Shown: piece after piece, positions 7,725 through 13,707 of the stretch
Position numbering within the stretch: position 1 is the stretch's first letter
Layout of the letters: the number at the start of each line of letters is the position of its first letter
Assembly (NCBI GenBank): GCA_026987055.1
Contig: JALSNL010000148.1
Location: forward strand, 1-15,000
From: Melioribacteraceae bacterium
Lineage (GTDB): Bacteria; Bacteroidota; Ignavibacteria; Ignavibacteriales; Melioribacteraceae
DNA length: 15,000 nt
Direction: 5' to 3'
Program-made: the position numbers and the translations under genes
Notes under the pieces: model-generated
What the model was told of the DNA's origin: nothing
Databases searched by the model: none
What the model saw: the letters and a program-made list of their open reading frames with translations, nothing else

Positions 7725-7846
7725 TTTTTCTCCATTATTTTTTAATTAATAATGTCAAAACTAATGCCACTATATTAATGTGATAAATGAGTGATTTTTG
7801 GGGTTTTAAATAAAAAGATTGGCTAAAATTGTACAGTTGTTACTTA
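7725..7846. other. 122-base spacer between chemotaxis and flagellar blocks
   Basis: This is the longest gap in the window. It holds the candidate sigma-54 site and the flgB Shine-Dalgarno towards its left end. I find no strong GC-rich hairpin with a T-run on the minus strand, no tRNA and no open frame of note. The rest is AT-rich, with a CACTATATTAATGTG imperfect palindrome at 7768-7782. Confidence 0.6.
7753..7769 (-). promoter_or_regulatory. Candidate sigma-54 (-24/-12) promoter for the flgB operon
   Basis: On the minus strand the 17 bases TGGCATTAGTTTTGACA match the sigma-54 pattern TGGCAC-N5-TTGCW in the -24 element (TGGCA) and in the spacing to a TTG -12 element. The normally invariant C of the -12 GC is replaced by A. 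A start about 12 bases further on would fall near 7743 and leave a leader of about 20 bases carrying the flgB Shine-Dalgarno. Sigma-54 control of early or middle flagellar operons is known in several phyla. The mismatch makes this tentative; no enhancer site was identified. Confidence 0.35.
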
Positions 7847-8089
7847 TTATTCATTATAATCAAGAATAACGGATTTTGTTTCTCCACATGAACAGACAAA
7901 TTTTATTTCTTTTATATTATCATTTTCGTCTTTACTTAGTATTATCTTAACACCTTCATGCATTTCTTCTTCAACACTAATCTTAGTTGATCCTATAATT
8001 TTCAGTTCTTCGGCACTAATAACATTACCTTTAAGTGATGAAGATTCACAGCTAATTTCTTTATAAGTTGCATCATCAAATGTATCCAT
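7847..8089 (-). CDS. Small conserved-looking protein with CxC motif, downstream of cheB
   Basis: I cannot name this gene. It has 80 residues, is acidic, and lacks a signal peptide or membrane segment. The N-terminal third is polar. The second half looks like a beta-rich unit: EGVKIILSKDENDNIKEIKF, then VCSCGETKSVILDY (65-78), with two cysteines spaced C-x-C (66, 68) and a third at residue 14. A CxCG knuckle can bind a metal, possibly in a dimer, but a full zinc site is not visible in one chain. It starts 3 bases after the cheB stop and ends the chemotaxis block before the 122-base gap, so it is probably co-translated with CheB. A role in chemotaxis or in linking it to the flagellar genes is inference from position alone. 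Confidence 0.65.
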   Translation of the reverse strand: MDTFDDATYKEISCESSSLKGNVISAEELKIIGSTKISVEEEMHEGVKIILSKDENDNIKEIKFVCSCGETKSVILDYNE

Positions 8090-8092
8090 ATA

Positions 8093-9172
8093 CTAAACCG
8101 CCTTATTGATAATGTTAGGAATTTCTTCGAGAGGAGCAATTGTATCTGCCAAACCGTTTTCTACAATTGCTTTAGGCATACCGTAAACAACACAAGATGA
8201 TTCCTCTTGAGCAATACAATGTGCACCAACTGCTTTTAGTTTTTTTACACCTTCCAAGCCGTCACGTCCCATTCCTGTCATTATTACACTTAAAACATTT
8301 TTTCCGTAAACTTTCTCGGCGGATTCAAACAAAACATCTACAGAAGGTCTATGCAAAGTACCATTAGGCATTTCCGAAACAGAAATTGAAACATTCATCC
8401 CATTTTTTCTAAGAGTCATGTGCATACCGCCGGGAGCAATATATACAACTCCGTTTTTAACAATTTCATTATTTTCGGCTTCTTTTACATGTAAACTACT
8501 CATATTATTTAATCTTTGAGCTAGAGAAGCTGTAAATTTTGGCGGCATATGTTGAACTATAAAAGTAGGAACATTTAATTTTGAAGATAATACCGGAACA
8601 ACTTTTTGTAATGATATTGGTCCGCCGGTTGAAATACCTAAAACAACGGCTCTGTAATTACCTTTTGGTAAAGCTTTAATATTATTATTTACATGTGTAC
8701 TTTTTATTGTATTGTTACCGGTATTTCTGTTATGAAATGTGTTTAATCTTGTAACAACTCTTTTTTTATTTTTTGCAAAAGCTTTTACTTTTCTAATTAA
8801 ATCTTCCTTTATTGATGCAATAGCTACACTTACAAAGGAAGAAGCTTTGGGAATAAAATCTACAGCTCCCAAATCCAGTGCTTTTAGGGTTTCATCAGCT
8901 CCTTCTGTTGTAAGGGAACTAACCATTATAACCGGAGTAGGACTTTGTTTCATAATGTGTTTTAATGCCGTAAGTCCATCCATTCTGGGCATTTCAATAT
9001 CCAATGTAATAATATCAGGCTTTAAGTTTTTAACTTTATTTAATCCGTCAAGTCCATCAATAGCGGTTGCAATAACTTCTATTGCCGGATCAGATTCCAA
9101 CATTATTGATAATGATTTCCGCATAAAAGCAGAATCATCAACAACTAAAACCTTAATTTTATTATTATCCAT
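8093..9172 (-). CDS. cheB: Protein-glutamate methylesterase / glutamine deamidase CheB
   Basis: CheB removes methyl groups from receptor glutamates (and deamidates glutamines) when phosphorylated by CheA, giving adaptation. The 359-residue product is of normal length. The receiver domain (about 5-125) has the acidic pair D12-D13, phospho-acceptor D58 in TLDIEMPRMDG, and K109 in IPKAS. A poorly conserved Asn/Lys-rich linker (about 132-172) leads to the esterase domain. The catalytic triad is visible: S181 in LGISTGGP, H208 in VQHMPPKFT, and D304 in MTGMGRDG. The ATG at 9172 is preceded by a GAGGGGG sequence about 10 bases upstream, in the 21-base gap after cheA. It is not fused to CheR or other domains. 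Confidence 0.97.
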   Translation of the reverse strand: MDNNKIKVLVVDDSAFMRKSLSIMLESDPAIEVIATAIDGLDGLNKVKNLKPDIITLDIEMPRMDGLTALKHIMKQSPTPVIMVSSLTTEGADETLKALDLGAVDFIPKASSFVSVAIASIKEDLIRKVKAFAKNKKRVVTRLNTFHNRNTGNNTIKSTHVNNNIKALPKGNYRAVVLGISTGGPISLQKVVPVLSSKLNVPTFIVQHMPPKFTASLAQRLNNMSSLHVKEAENNEIVKNGVVYIAPGGMHMTLRKNGMNVSISVSEMPNGTLHRPSVDVLFESAEKVYGKNVLSVIMTGMGRDGLEGVKKLKAVGAHCIAQEESSCVVYGMPKAIVENGLADTIAPLEEIPNIINKAV

Positions 9173-9193
9173 TATTTAAAAGCCCCCTCGGAA

Positions 9194-11227
9194 TTATTCA
9201 TTTTCAGCAGTAATTTTATTTATTAGTTCGGCAATATCGGCAATCATAACAACTTTACCATCACCCATAATTGTTGAGCCGGCAATACCTTCTATATTTC
9301 CAAGATATTTACCAAGTGATTTTATCACAATTTCTTTTTGACCGATTAAACGATCAACTCTAATTCCATATCTTTTTTCAGCTAAACCGATTATTACAAT
9401 ATATTGAGATTCTTTTTTAGTTGGCATAGTATCGGAATGATAAAGAAGCTGATCTATATTTACCAATGGAATTACACGATCTCTTAACCTGATACATTCA
9501 GTTTTATTTACCGGATATATATCATCTTCGGTTACGGTAATAACTTCTATTACGGAGTTAAGCGGAATAACGATAGTTTCATTAATTATCTCTACCAATA
9601 AGCCTTGAATGATAGCTAATGTTAGCGGTAGTTTTATAATTATACTGCTGCCTTTTCCTACTTCCGATTCTATATCTATAATACCTCTTAATCTTGTAAC
9701 ATTGGTTTTTACAACATCCATTCCCACGCCACGTCCGGAAATGTTTGTTACCTTTTCGGCGGTTGAAAAACCGGGAGCAAAAATTAAATTAAGTGCTTCT
9801 TTATCTGTTAGTTCACTGGCTTTTTCTTTTGTTATAATCCCTTTTTCTATGGATTTGGCAACTATTTTTTGAGGGTCTATTCCACCACCATCATCTTTGA
9901 TTGTGATTATAATATGGTTCCCTTCGTGTTCCGCAGAAAGTGTAATTGTTCCCTTAGGGTCTTTTCCAACTTTTTCTCTTTCTTCCGGAGCTTCAATTCC
10001 GTGGTCCATTGAATTTCTTATTAGGTGAACTAACGGATCGTTTATTTCTTCAATTAATGTTTTATCCAGCTCGGTTTTTTCACCTTCAATTACAAGTTGC
10101 ACTTTTTTACCGGTTTCTTTACTTAAATCTCTAACCAATCTTGGGAATTTATTAAATACTTTCCCGATTCTAATCATTCTGGTTTTCATTACGGCTTGTT
10201 GTAATTGAGTAGTAAGTAAATCTATCTGTCTGGTTGTATCACCAAGATTTCTAGCAAGTTCGGTACCTTCGTGCTCTTTTGTAAAATCTTCATTAACTTG
10301 TGTAAGTCGGTTTCTACCAAGAACAATTTCCGAAACAATATTTAATAATTCATCTAGTCTTTCAACATCCACTCTTATTGTTTGTTCTATAGAAGGTTTA
10401 TTTGGTTTTTCAACTTTTTTCTTAGGTGCTTTTGCAGTTTTATTTTGTACGGTTTCTTTTTTAGATTTATCTTCTAACGGAACTTCAACCGGTTTATTAT
10501 TTTTTTGTTCCGGCGGTTCAGCTACTTCCGTTTCTGTTGTAGTTATTGCTTCTCCGGTTATAGCCAGCTTAGAAGCTTTTTGTTCTTTTTCTTTTGCTCT
10601 TTTATTTGCCAAAATAAATGCTTGTTCAATTTCATCGTCTGTCATATCTTCGGTAATTACAATTTCATCTTCTTCATTATCCGCTTCATTTGCTTCGGTA
10701 TTTTCTTCTGCTTTAACAGGTTCTTCTTGTATTTGTTCTTCTACTTTCGCTTCTTCAACTTTTTGTTCTTCTTGAATATTTTCTTGTTTGTTTTCTTCCG
10801 GAGCTTCAGACTCAGTTCCCATAGAACTTAAAATTTCTTTTAAACTTTTCAAGTATGGTTCGGTATCAAAATCTTCATTCTTTTCATTTTCCACTACCGA
10901 AAGAAGTTCGTTTAAAGCATCAAAACTTTCTAAAATTCCATCCATTATGGTAGAATTTACTTTTGCTTCACCTTTACGCAGTTTATTTAAAATATCTTCC
11001 AGGTGATGTGTAAGTTTTTGTAGTTTTTCTAATCCGAGAAATCCGGAAGTTCCTTTAATTGTATGGAAGGACCTGAAAATTTCATTTAGTAAATCCGCAT
11101 CATCCGGCGTGCTTTCCAATTGCACTAAATCTATATCTAATTTTTCCAGTATTTCTTTTGTTTCAACAAGAAAACTTTCAAAAATTTCCGCCATTTCCGG
11201 ATCTACTAGTAAAGAGTAATCTGCCAT
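9194..11227 (-). CDS. cheA: Chemotaxis histidine kinase CheA
   Basis: This kinase couples receptor arrays to CheY and CheB phosphorylation. The 677 residues read as follows. P1 (HPt) spans about 1-135, with phospho-accepting H55 in FRSFHTIKGTSGFLG. A long linker (about 136-280) starts very acidic and Gln-rich and ends Lys/Pro-rich. P3 dimerisation spans about 281-345 (TIRVDVERLDELLNIVSEIV). The P4 kinase domain, about 346-535, has N-box HLIRNSMDHG (401-410), G1 DDGGG (445-449), FAPGFSTAEKV (483-493) and G2 GRGVGMD (498-504). The P5 CheW-like domain spans about 540-672. I cannot recognise a folded P2 response-regulator-binding domain; the linker contains only one conserved-looking helix (about 193-222). 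All kinase residues look intact. CheW is not encoded in this window. Confidence 0.97.
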   Translation of the reverse strand: MADYSLLVDPEMAEIFESFLVETKEILEKLDIDLVQLESTPDDADLLNEIFRSFHTIKGTSGFLGLEKLQKLTHHLEDILNKLRKGEAKVNSTIMDGILESFDALNELLSVVENEKNEDFDTEPYLKSLKEILSSMGTESEAPEENKQENIQEEQKVEEAKVEEQIQEEPVKAEENTEANEADNEEDEIVITEDMTDDEIEQAFILANKRAKEKEQKASKLAITGEAITTTETEVAEPPEQKNNKPVEVPLEDKSKKETVQNKTAKAPKKKVEKPNKPSIEQTIRVDVERLDELLNIVSEIVLGRNRLTQVNEDFTKEHEGTELARNLGDTTRQIDLLTTQLQQAVMKTRMIRIGKVFNKFPRLVRDLSKETGKKVQLVIEGEKTELDKTLIEEINDPLVHLIRNSMDHGIEAPEEREKVGKDPKGTITLSAEHEGNHIIITIKDDGGGIDPQKIVAKSIEKGIITKEKASELTDKEALNLIFAPGFSTAEKVTNISGRGVGMDVVKTNVTRLRGIIDIESEVGKGSSIIIKLPLTLAIIQGLLVEIINETIVIPLNSVIEVITVTEDDIYPVNKTECIRLRDRVIPLVNIDQLLYHSDTMPTKKESQYIVIIGLAEKRYGIRVDRLIGQKEIVIKSLGKYLGNIEGIAGSTIMGDGKVVMIADIAELINKITAENE

Positions 11228-11242
11228 TTTATTTCTTCTTTT

Positions 11243-11995
11243 TTATGAAAATAATTTATCAATATCATCTTGTGAAGCTTTTTCTCCACTTATAACGGAA
11301 TCAACTAAATCTTGATCATTAGTAGATTTATTGTAGCTTGCATTTGCATCAAAGTGAGTGCCCGGCATATCCAGATTATCTTTTGCAAAAGTTTCTTCGT
11401 CAGCAAGATTAAATACAGCCAACAAACTGCTTAATTTATGTTGAACTGAAATTATTAAATGATTTACGGCAGCCAATTGTTGTGCAGTAATATCTTGCAC
11501 TTGTAAAGACATTGTTATTTGGTCTGTACTTGTAATAATGTTTTTAAGTCTGTTCTTCATCATTTCCAATTCCAGACTAACATCTATTTTATTTAACATT
11601 TCTTGCAGTATTTCTTCAGCTTTTGCATTACCTTTTATTTCAGTAGAAAGTTGTTCTACTAATTCTTCTACGGAATGCCTGGAAGCAATCATATCCGATA
11701 AACAATCATCTATATTATGAATCTCATCATTAATTTTATCAACCACATCCAAAACTTCTGTAATTGCTAATTCCGTAGCATTTGTTACATTATTAATTTG
11801 CTTAGATGCTTCGGGTATTTTGGAACGGGTTTCCTCTATTGAACCATTTACTTCTTCAATAATCGGAATAAAATCACTCATAAAAGAGATGAAATTTTCA
11901 ACAACGGGTACCATTCTTTCGCCAAACTTAAAAAGTTCGCCAACATCTTTTAGTTTGCCCATCATTTCATTAAGATTTTTAACTGTATCACTCAT
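11243..11995 (-). CDS. cheZ: CheZ-type CheY-phosphate phosphatase
   Basis: CheZ speeds dephosphorylation of CheY-P and so ends the tumble signal. The 250-residue product is helical throughout. A segment KIPEASKQINNVTNATELAI (59-78) aligns with the [20 protein letters not shown] region of E. coli CheZ as I recall it. The catalytic helix SLQVQDITAQQLAAVNHLI (163-181) keeps the key pair: D168 and Q172 correspond to D143 and Q147 of E. coli in QDLTGQ. A polar, probably flexible stretch (about 200-238) leads to a C-terminal SQDDIDKLFS (241-250), like the CheY-binding tail of CheZ and the N-terminal CheY-binding peptide of FliM. It starts 11 bases after a CheY gene with an AAAGGT Shine-Dalgarno. 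The long N-terminal helical part (1-58) is more divergent. Confidence is high because motif, fold character and neighbour agree. Confidence 0.9.
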   Translation of the reverse strand: MSDTVKNLNEMMGKLKDVGELFKFGERMVPVVENFISFMSDFIPIIEEVNGSIEETRSKIPEASKQINNVTNATELAITEVLDVVDKINDEIHNIDDCLSDMIASRHSVEELVEQLSTEIKGNAKAEEILQEMLNKIDVSLELEMMKNRLKNIITSTDQITMSLQVQDITAQQLAAVNHLIISVQHKLSSLLAVFNLADEETFAKDNLDMPGTHFDANASYNKSTNDQDLVDSVISGEKASQDDIDKLFS

Positions 11996-12006
11996 AATTT
12001 TTACCT

Positions 12007-12381
12007 TTAGTTTGATAGTACCAAATCAATTTTTTCTTTAAGTATTTGCGGAGTAAAAGGTTTTACAACATAGTTAGATACCCTAGCTTGTAAAGCTTGT
12101 ACAATATCTTCTTTTACACCTCTGGTTGTTACCATTAGGATTGGCAGTTCTTTAGTTCTTTCGTTTGCTCTAATGGCTTTAGTTAATTCCAACCCCGTCA
12201 TTACCGGCATATTCCAATCTGTTATTACAAAATTGATGGCACTATCGGCATTTAGCTTTTCCAGAGCAACTTTACCATCTTCTGCTTCCACATATTCGTT
12301 ATAACCTAAAGATTTTAGTGTGTTAACCACTATTCTTCTCATTGTGTTGGAATCATCTACAATTAAGAATTTTCTGCTCAT
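12007..12381 (-). CDS. cheY: Chemotaxis response regulator CheY (motor-binding type)
   Basis: A single receiver domain of 124 residues. The active site is complete: acidic pair D9-D10, phospho-acceptor D55 in VITDWNMP, T85 and K107 (in VVKPF), plus the signalling aromatic Y104. The DWNMP motif, the MVTTRGVKEDIVQAL helix and the ending resemble the enteric CheY that binds FliM. It lies directly before cheZ, so it is the likely main substrate of that phosphatase and the protein that signals to the flagellar switch. One oddity is R100 in the QARVSNY loop, where Gly or Ala is usual. The start is ATG at 12381, with an AGGGA Shine-Dalgarno 5 bases upstream. Confidence 0.95.
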   Translation of the reverse strand: MSRKFLIVDDSNTMRRIVVNTLKSLGYNEYVEAEDGKVALEKLNADSAINFVITDWNMPVMTGLELTKAIRANERTKELPILMVTTRGVKEDIVQALQARVSNYVVKPFTPQILKEKIDLVLSN

Positions 12382-12401
12382 TATATTCCCTATAAAATGT
12401 T

Positions 12402-12767
12402 TTAATTAATATATTTTGATACTTCGTAATGCATACGTTTTGGGTCAAAAGGTTTAACCATATAGGAATTTGCCCCTATATTTAAGCCTCTTTTTACTTC
12501 TTCGCTTCCTTTCAACGAAGAAAGAATTATTATTGGTATATGTTTATTTTCTTCATTTTCTCTTACGGCTTTGATTAATTCAAAACCATCCATATTAGGC
12601 ATGTTAAGATCGGTTATTATTAAATCTACATCATTCATTGGCAGTAGTTCTATAGCTTCCATACCATCGGAGGCCGCAACAACTTCAAATCCTTTTGCTT
12701 TTAATGTAAAAGAAACAAATTTTCTGATTGTTGGAGAATCATCAGCAATTAAAATAACTTTTTTCAT
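12402..12767 (-). CDS. Second CheY-like single-domain response regulator
   Basis: A 121-residue stand-alone receiver with a complete phosphorylation site: D9-D10, D53 in IITDLNMPNMDG, S83 and K105 (in MVKPFDPK), and Y102 at the switch position. It differs from the neighbouring CheY in lacking the Trp after the phospho-Asp and in having the GANSYMVKPFDPKRMHYEV ending common in other response regulators. It is therefore probably phosphorylated by CheA but may serve another output, such as acting as a phosphate sink or adaptation partner; this is inference. It starts 4 bases after the cheR stop, with an AAGGGG Shine-Dalgarno running into that stop codon. Confidence 0.9.
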   Translation of the reverse strand: MKKVILIADDSPTIRKFVSFTLKAKGFEVVAASDGMEAIELLPMNDVDLIITDLNMPNMDGFELIKAVRENEENKHIPIIILSSLKGSEEVKRGLNIGANSYMVKPFDPKRMHYEVSKYIN

Positions 12768-12771
12768 CTAT

Positions 12772-13707
12772 TTACCCCTTTTTATATCCAATGGTTTTAG
12801 GAAAACTTACTAATTTGAATGCTTTGGAAATTCCGTGTAAGGTTTCCGAATATCCGATAAATAAGTATCCATTTGGATTTAGTGAGTTATATAAATTGTT
12901 TACAACCTTAATTTTTGATTGTAAGTCAAAATAAATTAGAACATTAGCACAATATATTACATCGGTTTTGCCCATCATTCTAATACCAACTTCGTCATAC
13001 AGGTTAAGTGTTTTAAACTTTACCATATTTTTAATTTTTTGATCTATCAGGTAACTGTTGCCTTCTTTTCTAAAATATTTTTTAAGATACAAAGGCGGTG
13101 TATTTCTAATAGAATATTCTTTGAACACTCCTTTTTTTGCTGCTTCTACTACCGCATAGTTAATATCCGTGCCAATAATTTCAACTTTTAATGTTGGATA
13201 TTTAGGTAATATTATTTCATTTATAACCATTGCAGCTGTGTATGCTTCTTCTCCGGTAGAAGATGCTGCACTCCAAATTCTAATTCTTTTAAATGAACCC
13301 GGTTGTTTTGCCAGAAGCTCGGGAATTATGTTATTAACCAAAGCATCGGCTTGCGGTTGATTCCTAAAGAAGTATGTTTCGTTAATTGTTATTGCTTCAA
13401 AAAGTTGAATTTTTTCTTGTTCTCTTTTAGGATTTGTTTTTAGGTATTGCAAATATTGAGCATAAGATGACAACTTAAGATGTTTTATTCTTTTCTGTAA
13501 TCTACTTTCTAATAAATACTTTTTATTATCTTGAAAATAGATTCCGCATAAATCGTAAATATACTTTCGCCATTCTTCAAACTCTTGCGGAGTTAACTTT
13601 TGAGTTTGTGCAGAAGTATTACCCAAACCTAAATTTAACTTTCCCAAACTATTTGATCTTAACGAAGAACCCAAAGTAGATCTTAAAGTAGGTGATGTAT
13701 TAAGCAT
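12772..13707 (-). CDS. cheR: Chemotaxis protein methyltransferase CheR
   Basis: CheR methylates receptor glutamates using S-adenosylmethionine, opposing CheB. The 311 residues start with a 35-residue Ser/Leu/Asn-rich extension not typical of the family. The helical N-domain covers about 38-100 (LTPQEFEEWRKYIYDLCGIY). The catalytic domain has INETYFFR (108-115), the SAM loop WSAASSTGEEAYTAAM (145-160), acidic D181 in IIGTDIN, CANVLIYFD (253-261) and GYLFIGYSETL (280-290). Two motif changes stand out: CAN instead of the common CRN, and AASSTGEEAY instead of AACSTGEEPY. No TPR or other added domain is present. The ATG is supported by an AAGGAA Shine-Dalgarno and overlaps the upstream stop by one base (TAATG). 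Confidence 0.95.
   Translation of the reverse strand: MLNTSPTLRSTLGSSLRSNSLGKLNLGLGNTSAQTQKLTPQEFEEWRKYIYDLCGIYFQDNKKYLLESRLQKRIKHLKLSSYAQYLQYLKTNPKREQEKIQLFEAITINETYFFRNQPQADALVNNIIPELLAKQPGSFKRIRIWSAASSTGEEAYTAAMVINEIILPKYPTLKVEIIGTDINYAVVEAAKKGVFKEYSIRNTPPLYLKKYFRKEGNSYLIDQKIKNMVKFKTLNLYDEVGIRMMGKTDVIYCANVLIYFDLQSKIKVVNNLYNSLNPNGYLFIGYSETLHGISKAFKLVSFPKTIGYKKG

Noticed and set aside
7730..7758. TTGACA on the minus strand as a sigma-70 -35 box for flgB
   Set aside because: No acceptable -10 hexamer lies 16-18 bases downstream (ATGGAG at 17), and the start point would fall on or past the Shine-Dalgarno. The sigma-54-like reading of the same bases fits the leader length better.
7768..7782. 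Imperfect palindrome CACTATATTAATGTG as an operator
   Set aside because: Only the outer CAC/GTG bases and part of the AT-rich core pair; such matches are expected by chance in AT-rich DNA.
8739..9179. 146-codon open frame on the plus strand opposite cheB
   Set aside because: It is a shadow of the intact cheB receiver domain, whose active-site residues are all present on the minus strand; there is no Shine-Dalgarno or family signature.
10505..10831. Phe/Cys-rich 108-codon frame on the plus strand resembling a membrane protein
   Set aside because: It is the antisense of the Glu/Lys-rich CheA linker (GAA/GAG read as TTC/CTC), so the hydrophobic look is an artefact of composition.
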